Assembly: GCA_037200445.1 (NCBI GenBank)
Contig: JBBCGH010000001.1
Location: forward strand, 2,108,001 to 2,172,000
Direction of reading: 5' to 3'
Length of the DNA stretch: 64,000 nucleotides
Source: Alphaproteobacteria bacterium
GTDB taxonomy: Bacteria > Pseudomonadota > Alphaproteobacteria > Rhizobiales > Xanthobacteraceae
This document shows positions 49,874-59,269 of this stretch, piece by piece. The position numbers were made by a program, and so were the translations under genes. How positions within the stretch are numbered: the stretch's first letter is position 1; every line of letters begins with the position of its first letter. The notes under the pieces are model-generated. The model was not told the DNA's origin. It saw only the letters and a program-made list of their open reading frames with translations, and made no database searches.

Positions 49874-51180
49874 TCAAGGCCGGCCGACACTCACATATGA
49901 GAAGCCATGATGCACGACATCGTCGCGCCGGTACACGTTGCGAAGATCGACGAGGACCGGCGAGTTCATCTTGCTCTTGATCAGAGCAAGGTCGAGCGCG
50001 CGGAACTGCTCCCATTCGGTCACGATGACCAGCGCATGCGCGCCTTCGGCGCATGCATAAGGCCCATCGCAGTAGACGACGTTATCGAGGACTTGGCGCG
50101 CCTGCTCCATCCCGGCCGGATCGTAGGCGCGAATCTTCGCACCCAGGTCCTGCAAAGCGGTAACCAGCGCGATTCGAGGGCGCCTCGCGCATGTCGTCGG
50201 TATTCGGCTTGAATGTCAGTCCGAGCAGCGCAACCGTCTTGTCGCGCACCTGGCCGCCCAACGCCGTGGTGATCTTGCGTGCCATTCCGCGCTTGCGCGC
50301 ATCGTTCACCGCCGCCACGGTCTCGACGATGCGCAGTGGCGCGGCGTGGTCCTGCGCCGTCTTGATCAACGCGAGCGTGTCTTTCGGGAAGCATGAACCG
50401 CCAAAGCCGGGCCCGGCATGCAGGAATTTCCCGCCGATCCGATTGTCGAACCCCATGCCGCGCGCAACTGCCTGGACGTCGGCCCCGACGCTCTCGCACA
50501 GGTCCGCGATTTCGTTGATGAACGTCACCTTGGTCGCCAGAAATGCGTTCGCCGCGTACTTGGTCAGTTCGGCGGTGCGCCGCCCGGTGACCAGGATCGG
50601 CGCGGCATTGAGATAGAGCGGACGATAGAGCTCGGTCGCGACCGATCGGGCGCGCTCGTCTTCCAGCCCCAGCACGATCCGGTCCGGATGCTTGAAATCA
50701 TGGATCGCGGCGCCCTCGCGCAGGAATTCCGGATTGGACACGACCGCGACATCCGCGTCCGGACGCGCCTGCCGGATGATGCGTTCGACTTCGTCCCCGG
50801 TGCCGACCGGCACGGTCGATTTGGTAATCACGACCGTGAAGCCATCCAGCGCAGCGGCGATCTGCCGTGCCGCGGCGAAAACATAACTCAGGTCCGCATG
50901 ACCGTCGCCGCGGCGCGACGGCGTCCCCGACCGCGATCAGAACGACGTCGGCGTTTCGCACCGGTTCGTCCATTGCGCTCTCGAAGGAGAGCCGGCCGGC
51001 CTGCGTATTGGCGAGCACCAGTTCGGAGAGGCCGGGCTCGAAGATCGGCATAACACCTTGCGCGAGGCGCGCGATCTTCCCGGCGTCCGTGTCGACGCAC
51101 ACGACCTGATGCCCGAAATCGGCAAAGCAGGCCCCCGAGACGAGGCCGACGTAGCCTGCTCCGACCACCGTTACCCGCAC
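49874..51180 (-). pseudogene. ugd: UDP-glucose 6-dehydrogenase, interrupted by two 1-base insertions
   Basis: The start is GTG 51180 ('VRVTVVGAGYVGLVSGACFA') with GAGGAG 9 bases upstream. Frame 1 runs to 'NADVVLIAVG' and then breaks at a GGGG run (50925-50928). Frame 2 carries 'VVITKSTVPVGTGDEVERII', 'LTKYAANAFLATKVTFINEI' and the catalytic-Cys segment 'GPGFGGSCFPKDTLALIKTA' as far as 'NTDDMREAPS'. It breaks again at AA (50173-50174). Frame 3 completes 'LQDLGAKIRAYDPAG' to the stop at 49874. Removing one G and one A gives exactly 434 residues, the usual length. Intact, it oxidises UDP-glucose to UDP-glucuronate with NAD, feeding the 4-epimerase at 43.8 kb. Two homopolymer indels in one otherwise perfect gene point to sequence error. 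Confidence 0.9.
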
Positions 51181-51548
51181 GAGTGAGAACTCCTCTTTCC
51201 GGGGCGACAGGATGCCAAGCCGCGTGGAAATCGATTTTCTGCCCAGCACGGCTGGAGCCTGCTGGGAGCCATTGAGGCGCGTCCTACGTGGTCCATTTGT
51301 ACTGTTGGCGAAAGCCCGTCAATATCGCGTGCCTGCGGTGCCGAAAGTTCGGCGAGCGTCGCCAGCGCGCATGATTCGCGGAAGCTCGCTCCACGCATGT
51401 CGAAGGCGCGCAACGGGCTGATGACGTTCCGGATCGCGTTCAGCGACTCCCGCTCGCCCTCCCATCGCCGCGGCGCTTGCGACGGTCGCAGACTTGAGAC
51501 TATAGACAGCACGCGGCCTTGCCGGCCCTGACACTTTCCCTTCATCCC
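51181..51548. other. Divergent intergenic region between ugd and the epimerase
   Basis: About 368 bases without a convincing gene; open frames crossing it are extensions without good starts. The ugd ribosome site (GAGGAG on the minus strand) is at its left edge. No clear promoter hexamers or terminator were recognised. Confidence 0.5.
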
Positions 51549-52481
51549 ATGCCCGACCCCGACGTTTCGTACATTGTTCTCGGCGGTGGGGGCTTCATCG
51601 GCACCAATTTGTGCCGCCGTCTCGCCGGGCGCGGCGTTCGCGTGCGCGCGTTCAGTCGCCATTTCTCCTTTCCGGATGCGATGCAGGGCGTCGAGCGGTG
51701 CGCCGGTGATTTCGGTGACGCCGATGCACTCGCGGCCGCGATCGAGGGGTTCGACGTTGTCTATCATCTCGTGCATGCGACGCCGCCGCAGCCGGCGAAT
51801 GCCGACATGGCGGGCGACATCAGGAACAACGTGCTGCCCTCGCTGGCGCTGTTTGATGTCTGCCGCAGGCTGGGCGTGAAGCGCATCGTGTTTCTGTCGT
51901 CGGGCGGGACAGTCTATGGGCGCGCCACGATCGTGCCGACCCCGGAAGCGGCGCCGACCGAACCGATCGCCGCCTATGGCATCAGCAAGCTGATGATCGA
52001 GAAGTATCTCGCGTTACATGAGCATCTTTATCAGACCGACTATCGCGTGCTGCGCGTCACCAATCCCTTCGGCCCCTTCCAGACCACAGCCAAGAATCAG
52101 GGGATTATCGCGGCGCTCATTGCGCGCGGGCTCGCGGCCGAGCCGATCGAGATTTGGGGAGATGGATCCGCCGTTCGGGATTTCATCTACGTCGACGATG
52201 TTGTCGATGCCCTGGAGCTTGCAAGCCGGGACGCAAGCGACGTCAGGGTTTTCAATATTGGACGCGGAGAAGGCCACAACGTGCGTGAGATCGTGAGCAC
52301 GATCGAGCGCCTTCTCGGAAGAGAGCTTCAGATCGTCTGGAAGGATGCGCGCGCGATCGACCTGCCGGTCTCGATCGTCGCGAATACGCGTGCGAAAGAA
52401 GTCCTTGGGTGGACTCCGAAAACGGCGCTCGATGACGGCTTAAGGAAGACGATTGCGTGGTGGCAGGCCGGGGCGCGTTGA
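51549..52481 (+). CDS. NAD-dependent epimerase/dehydratase (UDP-glucose 4-epimerase-like)
   Basis: 310 residues from ATG 51549 ('MPDPDVSYIVLGGGGFIGTN'). An in-frame start ten codons earlier is possible but has no ribosome site. It is an extended SDR: the Gly-rich NAD loop is 'LGGGGFIGTNLCRRL', the active site 'VFLSSGGTVYGRATI', and the catalytic Tyr/Lys 'AYGISKLMIEKYLALHEHLY'. 'GDGSAVRDFIYVDDVVDALE' is the nucleotide-sugar-binding end typical of GalE-like proteins. It may epimerise UDP-Glc/Gal or a related sugar; specificity cannot be read. It diverges from ugd across about 370 bases that show no gene. Confidence 0.85.
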   Translation: MPDPDVSYIVLGGGGFIGTNLCRRLAGRGVRVRAFSRHFSFPDAMQGVERCAGDFGDADALAAAIEGFDVVYHLVHATPPQPANADMAGDIRNNVLPSLALFDVCRRLGVKRIVFLSSGGTVYGRATIVPTPEAAPTEPIAAYGISKLMIEKYLALHEHLYQTDYRVLRVTNPFGPFQTTAKNQGIIAALIARGLAAEPIEIWGDGSAVRDFIYVDDVVDALELASRDASDVRVFNIGRGEGHNVREIVSTIERLLGRELQIVWKDARAIDLPVSIVANTRAKEVLGWTPKTALDDGLRKTIAWWQAGAR

Positions 52482-52502
52482 CGGCAGCGCACCCTCGGAG
52501 GT

Positions 52503-52970
52503 TCATAGAACGGGCAGCGGCATTATCAACAGGAACGCATTGTAGCCCAGCAGCAAGAGCCAATACGCGGCAGCCACGGCGTAGAGCGCATGGAACACGT
52601 GCCCCAAGTGGGTATTGCGAAACAAAGGGGCCCTGGGAAGGGCCGCGCCGAAGAAGTCGGACAATCGTGAGCTTCGATCGACCGGGATCTGGTCCGCGCA
52701 GTAGATCGCGAATTTCATGTACTGGATCGCTCGCTCGGTCAGCGATGCCGTGATGGCCCAGCAGATCGCCGTCAATACGAGCCCGAGCGCCGCTCCCAGG
52801 AAATGGAAGATCACAGGGCCGGCGAACATTGCGCACCAGCCCAAACCGAATGCGAAAATGCCAAAGATCGCCAAGACGTTGAACCGCTGCCGCTCAAGCT
52901 CGAGAGCGTGCCGCACATTCAGTTTGAGAGCCTCCAGTATGAGACTCTCGGGGTCGAGCGGACTTGTCAT
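52503..52970 (-). CDS. Small inner-membrane protein of unknown function
   Basis: 155 residues from ATG 52970, with GGAAGT upstream; an alternative start nine codons earlier is less likely. The N-terminal ~35 residues are soluble and helical ('LILEALKLNVRHALELERQR'). Two close hydrophobic segments follow ('FGIFAFGLGWCAMFAGPVIF', 'GAALGLVLTAICWAITASL'), then a polar loop and a C-terminal hydrophobic stretch ('AYWLLLLGYNAFLLIMPLPV'). It resembles small membrane proteins with paired TM helices sometimes seen beside polysaccharide genes, but I do not recognise the family. It is convergent with the epimerase (21-base gap). Confidence 0.7.
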   Translation of the reverse strand: MTSPLDPESLILEALKLNVRHALELERQRFNVLAIFGIFAFGLGWCAMFAGPVIFHFLGAALGLVLTAICWAITASLTERAIQYMKFAIYCADQIPVDRSSRLSDFFGAALPRAPLFRNTHLGHVFHALYAVAAAYWLLLLGYNAFLLIMPLPVL

Positions 52971-53054
52971 AGGACTTCCACTATCACGGGAGGCCATCCT
53001 AGTTGGCGGGCTCGTTTGTTGTCGCCGATGATTTTGCGGCTACAGGGTCCGGTA

Positions 53055-55941
53055 CTACCAGGTCACCCCGGGGATATGCGTCGTCGCGTATCGGTACCCT
53101 TGATGCTCAGCGACGAAGGGAAGCAGCCGCTCCAGCGCATGCAGGATCGTCCCATCGATCGGGGCGGGCTCCACCGGATAACTGTCCCAATCGAGGCCGA
53201 GGCCAAACAAGGGCGCCAGCGCTTCCGTGCGGGCCCAGAACATTGTCCCGAGTGGAAAATTGAAGAATGGCGGCAGCCGAGTTTGCAGGCCCATGCGCTC
53301 CGCGAGTTGCTCCGCAATCTGCAGATTCTCGTCCCAGGCTGACAGGTGAGGGTCGTCGGGAAAGACGAGGCCGAGCCGCGCGTCCTTGGCAAACCGGTCG
53401 AGCACGACATCCATCATGGCATGCTCCCGTCCGACCAGGTTTGTCCAAATGAAATGGCGCCATCGCTCGCCGATCGCGCGGTCGGTGAGGAACAGGCTGC
53501 GCTTGGAATGAAGATGTCCGATCACGTCATACTGTTTGATGCTCTCGCCGAGGCCGGTCACAAAGGCCCCGATGTCGCGGCCGCGGTTTGGGATCGTCAT
53601 GATCCGGACCTCGCCACGCTGGTAGCCCGCCGTCTCCTTTTCCAGCGCGCGCGCCTTACGCGCATTGTTCGTGGTCAAGAGCAGGTCGCAGCGGGAGCGG
53701 TTGGCCGCGAGTATCGCCAGAAGCTCGGAACACAGCTCCGGGTAGTGGAAATGAACATGCAGCCCAACGCGCATGCCCTGCGTGATTGCGGTCTCGCGGT
53801 CTTGCCGGGGCGGCACGATCACTTGCCGTGTCCAGGGTCCGTCCGGCTTGCCGCTGCGGATGAAATGCGCGAACGGATTGATCAAAGAGGCGTCATACCG
53901 GTCCCGGTTTTCGAACGCGTAGACGTGGGGATGAAAGCCGGGGGAGGGGCGGCGATAGTGAAAATATTTCCCGGCTTTGGGTATCGCTGCCTCGGCAACG
54001 AACATGTTGATCGCTTCTTCGCGGCTCGAGGTCGGGTAGTTCGGGCCGAGAAACCCGACCACATCGAACGAATCGTTGCGCTCGATCGTGGCGAAGTCCT
54101 CGCGCCGCTGCCGCATGACCTGGCGGGCATCCCGCCCAACCCCGGTAAGCCGCGCCACGTACGCATCCATGTCGAAGGTGCCCGAGGCGAGCGCACGCGA
54201 GGCGCCGCCGATGGACCGCCGCCTTGGCTCGTCTGCCGAAAGTTCGACCATGAGGCTGGCGGCTGCCTCGACATCAAGCTTGGGCACCACGGTCGCTCCA
54301 GCCGTGGCATCGGTCTTGAGGATGTCCGCGATGCCGCTGCAGTCCGCAAAGCAAACGACCGGCAGTTCGCGCAGCATGCTGTCGATTGCCACATTGGGGA
54401 GCGGATCGAGCCGCGAGCTCAGAAAGAACGCATCGGCCTGTTTGTAGGCGGGCTCCAGGTCGGCGACTTCATGGAGGATGCAAACGGAGCCGGAAATTCC
54501 CGACCACCGGATGTATCTCCGCAGCCTCCGGGAATAACCATTGTCGATGTCTTTCGGCAGGTACTGGCCGATCCAGACAAAACGAAACCGGCGCGAAGAA
54601 TTGCGCCGCGAGGCCGCTGCGGCGCAGGCCAGAAACAGATCGACCCCCTTCCGGGGAGAGACCGTTCCGCAGCCGAGCACGACGAAATCGTTCTCATGGC
54701 CGGCTGGCCGGATATTGGATCGCAGGGCCGCCTCGCCGGGCACCTGGTCCTTGGTGTCCGCCGGGGGCAGTTCCGGCGGTCCCTGCGGCAGAATGTGAAG
54801 CCGATAGTCGTCAATGTACGGGCTTTCCGCGCGGACGGAATCGAGCACGCGCTCCGCCGAAAAAACAACTTCGGTCGCCCAGGCCAACGCAACCGCCATC
54901 TCCCCGTGCGGCTTGAGGTGCGAGGCAAATTCGTGAACCAGGGCAACGACAGGCACGAAGCCCGACGAAAGCGGTTTCATCATCTGCCGGGCGTCGACGC
55001 TGTTCACCAGCGCGTAGGAAAACTGAAAGCTCTGCAAGAGACAGCGCACGAGATAATCCATCTCGACTGGATGCCAGTCCTTCCGCGCCAGCGGCCCGAC
55101 GACCACAGTCGATACCGTCTCGAATGCCGGGACGATATTTCCGCCCGAGAGCAGGACCGTGACAACGTTGTGTTGTGCGCTCAACCGCTTGACGATGTTG
55201 TAGGCAAGGATCGGCGCGCCGGTCCGCGTCGCCTCGTGCGATACGACCAGGATTGTTTCGCGCTTCGGATCGATCCGGCTTGTGTCGACTGTGATCGCTG
55301 TCGCGACGCTGACCGGCCGGCGGCCCTGCCGCTTTCCGTGGTTGACATAGTGCGCCAACAAACAAGCGCGCCCCAGATTGGGGTTGCGGTCGTTGTAGTA
55401 GGCCGGATCGAAACCTTCGGATGGCGCAAAACCCATCCGTTCGCCGACGATCACGTAGTGCAGTGCGGGGTCAAGATCGCCAAGATGGGGAACCCGGGAT
55501 CGGTAGTATCGCTCCTCGAACAAGCCGCTCGAGCGGAAAACTCCTGCAACATGTTCCGCGGCGGATGGCGTCGCGGTAAACCGGGTAGCCTGCCGCATGC
55601 AGGCTTGAAAAGACAGCTCCCGGCTCACCGTCGAGCCCGACGCTCGCAAAAAACGGACGCAGCCAATCGAAGCGGCGATCAAGCTCGGGTCCGGCCGGCG
55701 CCGACGCCCCTTGAGCAGGACCGGACGTCCGCGGCGATAGCGCGCGGCGAATGAATTCGACCACCGATCGTGGAATGAGCCGCTTCAGCCGCAACGGTGC
55801 GTATTGAACCGCGCCAAAGATGATCGGATTTTCGGAGAGCGCGTTCTTTCCGGGCCGAAGCCGCATGCCCGGCATCGACGGTTGCGGCGATGTTTGGAGC
55901 GGACTCGTGGGCGCGCTGGTATCGGATTCTGGCACGGGCAT
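53055..55941 (-). CDS. Repeat module - GT4 - rhamnan synthesis F (RgpF) fusion, probable 1-base frameshift near the N-terminus
   Basis: The main open frame (from about 55600 to 53055, ~850 residues) begins in the repeat module ('GLFEERYYRSRVPHLGDLDP', 'GFDPAYYNDRNPNLG'). It continues with a GT4 domain ('ETILVVSHEATRTGAPILAY', 'GCGTVSPRKGVDLFLACAAA', 'FFLSSRLDPLPNVAIDSMLR') and ends in an RgpF-like domain ('LHVHFHYPELCSELLAI', 'IMTIPNRGRDIGAFVTGLGE', 'HLHSKRSLF', 'TMFWARTEALAPLF'). RgpF domains occur in rhamnan and related polymer synthesis. That frame has no start with a ribosome site. An overlapping frame from ATG 55941 ('MPVPESDTSAPT', then 'RLKRLIPRSVVEFIRRAL') looks like the true N-terminus, and one extra base around 55570-55630 would join them into 961 residues. 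Confidence 0.72.
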
Positions 55942-56192
55942 AGTCTATCGTGTGCAGGCTGCGCTCGATACCGGCTGGGTCTGTTTGGACCGCGTCATCC
56001 CTGTGCTAACAAGCACGCGCGACCCATTGAGTTTGCGAGGACAATCGTTCTGTCGATGAAAGCCGGAGATACCCCGGGAAGAGGGCGCACTTATCGGCAC
56101 CCTGAAGCGCTGTCAAAAGGAATTTTTTCGTTCGCCGAGTTCCCCTTCGGCCGGCCTGCCTGGAAACCCGTGGCCAAACCGGGGTTGGCGCC

Positions 56193-58310
56193 GTGACACA
56201 TCGGGTTACTTTCCCGGCGCCTGCGGGATTTCGTGCCGAGGTCGCCACATCCCGTCACGACGAGCATCATGCGCCGGTGCGCGTGGCGCACCCCGGTCCC
56301 ACTTTGACGGTCACGCTCACGCCGAACGAGGCGGTTCGCGGCGGATGGTATGAGCTCGGCCTGCGTTTTGGCTCCGAGGGCACCTTCGACTGCCTCGCCC
56401 AGTTCGTCCAAGCGAGTGGCCCGGTCGTTTGGCTGCGCCTGCCGATGATCGCCCGCAACGAATTCCTGGCCCATCTGCGGCTAGAGGGTCCCCTCGATCG
56501 CCTGACGTTGATCCTGCGTGGCTCAGGTCGGCTCGCAGAGCCGACTGTCTGCCGCTTCGAGCGCGCCGGATGGTCCAGGCAACTGGCCGCGGTCCTTGGA
56601 CGCGCGCGCGACATTTATCGGCGTGAAGGCCTCGGGGTGGTGTTGTCCGCGTTGAGCTACGTGTCGCGTCGCGTGCGAGGAGACTCCATCGCCCTTCCGC
56701 GCGGCAGCGCGAAGGCGGAAGCAACCGAGCGGCCCTACGAAACCTGGATCCGTGTTTTCGACGAGAGGCCGGAGGTCGATAGGGCCCGCCACGAAGAGCG
56801 CCTCGCCTCGATGCAACGGCGTCCGCTGATTTCCGTTCTCGCCGAATTGCCGTCGTCTGCCCCGTTCACTCTCGACCGCCTGGCAGCGAGCGTGGGCGAG
56901 CAGATTTATCCGTCCTGGGAGCTCGTGGTGGCGGCACCCGCCGATCTTCAGGCCAGCCTCAAGGAGGCGCTTGGGTCGCGCGGCGTCGACCTCGCTAAAT
57001 TGCAAATGGCTGACGCGAGACCGAACACCGCCGAGAACTTGAATCGTTTGCTGGCCGTTTCGAAGGGTGAATATATCCTTCCCTTGGCGAGCAACGCCCT
57101 GATGCGTCCGCACGCCTTGCTTGAGCTTGCCTTGACGGCCGAGATGCTGCCGTCAGCCGAGATGATCTATTGCGACCACGACCGCGTCGGCGATGACGCG
57201 CGTCGCGACGGATGGGCGTTCAAGCCCGCGTGGTCGCCGCATCTCCTTCAGGCGCGCGATTATCTCGGCCCGCATCTTTTGATGCACCGGGAAACCGTTC
57301 GTGCGCTCGATGGCTGGAATGTTTCCCGCAGAGACCCTCACCACGACCTTGCCCTTCGCCTGACCGCGAACGTGAAGCCCGAAATGATCGTCCATCTGGC
57401 CAAGCTCCTCTTTCACGAGGCCGCGGAGCCTTCGCCCGCCGCGGAGCGGCACTTGGCGGCGGAGCCGGCGACCGCAAAGCCTGCGTCGCATGTCTCGCTG
57501 ATCATCCCGACTCGGGACAACGCCGAGATGCTCTCGGCCTGCATCGAGTCCATCCGCAAGCGCACGCGTTATCGGAGCTACGACATTCTCATTGTCGACA
57601 ACGGTTCGGTCGAGAAGAGGACAATCGAGCTCCTCAACAAGCTCGCGACGGATCCGGCGATTCGGATCGTGCCACAGCCGGGTCCGTTCAATTTCTCCGC
57701 GGTGAACAACGCAGCCGTTCGCGCCAGCGCCGGCGATGTGATCGGCTTCATCAACGACGACATCGAGGTTCTCAATGAGGATTGGCTCGAGCAGATGGCG
57801 GCCCTGGCGGAGCAGGACTCCGTCGGCTGTGTCGGTGCCAAGCTCGTCTATCCGGACGGCCGCGTCCAGCATGGGGGCATTGTGCTCGGTCTCTACGGGC
57901 TCGCCGGTCATGCCCACCGCTTCGCCAAGCATGACGATCCCGGCTACCTGAACCGTCTCACGGCCGTGCAAAACGTCAGCGCGGTGACGGCGGCGTGCCT
58001 GCTTGTGCGCAGGCGCGTTTTCGATGAGGTGGGCGGCCTCGACGAACGGCTGGCCGTTGCGTTCAACGATGTCGATTTCTGCCTGCGGGTGCGCGCGGCC
58101 GGCTATCTCAATGTCTGGACGCCGTTCGCCGAGCTTGTCCACCACGAGTCGGTCAGTCGCGGCCGCGATCTCAGCCCCGCGAAGTCGCGGCGCTTTGCCG
58201 CCGAATACGCCATGATGCAGGAACGCTGGGGCAGTGAGTTGCTCAGTGATCCCTACTACTCGCCGCAGTTGACCTATGACCGCGAAGACTTCTCGTTGCG
58301 GCAGCGATGA
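56193..58310 (+). CDS. Tandem-domain glycosyltransferase family 2
   Basis: 705 residues from GTG 56193. Residues 1-110 are a beta-rich domain of unknown role, perhaps carbohydrate-binding. Residues about 205-410 resemble a degenerate GT2 domain ('LISVLAELPSSAPFTLDRLA', 'SAEMIYCDHDRVGDDARRDG'). Residues about 430-680 are a full GT2 ('SHVSLIIPTRDNAEMLSACI', 'ILIVDNGSVEKRTIEL', 'FINDDIEVLNEDWLEQM', 'AFNDVDFCLRVRAAG' with the catalytic Asp). Such two-domain O-antigen transferases can add a repeating disaccharide or use one domain for binding only. The first gene of a plus-strand trio with 58418 and 59266. Confidence 0.85.
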   Translation: MTHRVTFPAPAGFRAEVATSRHDEHHAPVRVAHPGPTLTVTLTPNEAVRGGWYELGLRFGSEGTFDCLAQFVQASGPVVWLRLPMIARNEFLAHLRLEGPLDRLTLILRGSGRLAEPTVCRFERAGWSRQLAAVLGRARDIYRREGLGVVLSALSYVSRRVRGDSIALPRGSAKAEATERPYETWIRVFDERPEVDRARHEERLASMQRRPLISVLAELPSSAPFTLDRLAASVGEQIYPSWELVVAAPADLQASLKEALGSRGVDLAKLQMADARPNTAENLNRLLAVSKGEYILPLASNALMRPHALLELALTAEMLPSAEMIYCDHDRVGDDARRDGWAFKPAWSPHLLQARDYLGPHLLMHRETVRALDGWNVSRRDPHHDLALRLTANVKPEMIVHLAKLLFHEAAEPSPAAERHLAAEPATAKPASHVSLIIPTRDNAEMLSACIESIRKRTRYRSYDILIVDNGSVEKRTIELLNKLATDPAIRIVPQPGPFNFSAVNNAAVRASAGDVIGFINDDIEVLNEDWLEQMAALAEQDSVGCVGAKLVYPDGRVQHGGIVLGLYGLAGHAHRFAKHDDPGYLNRLTAVQNVSAVTAACLLVRRRVFDEVGGLDERLAVAFNDVDFCLRVRAAGYLNVWTPFAELVHHESVSRGRDLSPAKSRRFAAEYAMMQERWGSELLSDPYYSPQLTYDREDFSLRQR

Positions 58311-58417
58311 TGGGGGCCGCCAGAGACTCCATGGTGCACATCGGCGGCCGCTCGTGGTAGAGGGCCGGATCCCCCGGCTCCTTCCGCCGCATCTGAACTC
58401 AGGACAGCAATGCTCTG

Positions 58418-59269
58418 ATGGTTGAACGCTCCGATAAATCTGCAGGGTCCCTGCGCAAGGTGGTCTACACATGCCTGTTCGGCGACTACGAGCGTTTCAA
58501 CGATTTTGAATACGAGCGATCGCCGGATATTGATTTCGTTCTCTTCACCGACGACCCGGACATCGTGTCGCGGCACTGGAAGACGATCGTGATGCCGCGC
58601 ACCATGCTCGATCCCGCTCGCGCTGTGCGAGAGATCAAGACGCAACCGCACCGCTTCCTGGCCGGCCATGACTGGTCCCTGTTCATCGACAACACCGTCC
58701 GGCTGAAGGCTCCTCCGCGCGAGATCTTCGAGGAATACCTGGCAAACGCGGACTCGCCCTATGTCTGCTTTCGCCACTACCGTCGGGACTGCGTCTATGC
58801 CGAAGCCGACGTTGTGAAGGAATGGAATCTCGATGATCCCGCGCGGGTCGATGCACAAATGAATTTCTATCGCGGGCTCGGATATCCGGCACACAACGGC
58901 CTTGCCAAGAACGCGTTCATCCTGCGCCGTCATCATGAAGGGTCGCTGCCGAAAATCATGGACGCATGGTTCCAGCAGATCTTGCTATGGTCGCGACGGG
59001 ATCAGCTGTCGCTCAATCCGACGTTCTGGTTTTTCGGCTTCTCGCCGACCTATTTGCCGCTGAGGTTCGCCGATTTTGAGCTTCTCGAATGGCCTGCGCG
59101 CGATAGCGTGCGCATTCCAAAGGACTTCGTCGAGGCGGACCATGCGCGCCGCCATCCCGAGTCTGCGGGCCGCCCGCGTCGGCACTATCTCTATGAATGG
59201 GCGCCCCGGCATCTGGAGCAAGCGACAGGCAGGGACCAGCGAGGGTCCGACCAGATAGAGTTGCCGTGA
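58418..59269 (+). CDS. DUF616 (TOD1/MUCI70-like) glycosyltransferase-domain protein
   Basis: 283 residues. The N-terminus 'KVVYTCLFGDYERFNDFEYE' with 'DIDFVLFTDDPDIVSRHWKT' is the hallmark of DUF616. 'AVREIKTQPHRFLAGHDWSL' and 'IDNTVRLKAPPREIFEEYLA' follow, including a likely Asp-Asn metal/nucleotide site. 'YPAHNGLAKNAFILRRHHE' is the conserved C-terminal segment. The domain has been proposed as a GT-A-like transferase from plant homologues; bacterial substrates are unknown. Its stop overlaps the start of the next gene (GTGA), indicating co-translation. Confidence 0.82.
   Translation: MVERSDKSAGSLRKVVYTCLFGDYERFNDFEYERSPDIDFVLFTDDPDIVSRHWKTIVMPRTMLDPARAVREIKTQPHRFLAGHDWSLFIDNTVRLKAPPREIFEEYLANADSPYVCFRHYRRDCVYAEADVVKEWNLDDPARVDAQMNFYRGLGYPAHNGLAKNAFILRRHHEGSLPKIMDAWFQQILLWSRRDQLSLNPTFWFFGFSPTYLPLRFADFELLEWPARDSVRIPKDFVEADHARRHPESAGRPRRHYLYEWAPRHLEQATGRDQRGSDQIELP

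Noticed and set aside
57153..58472. Open minus-strand frame of about 440 codons
   Set aside because: Antisense to the tandem GT2 gene, which has all catalytic motifs.
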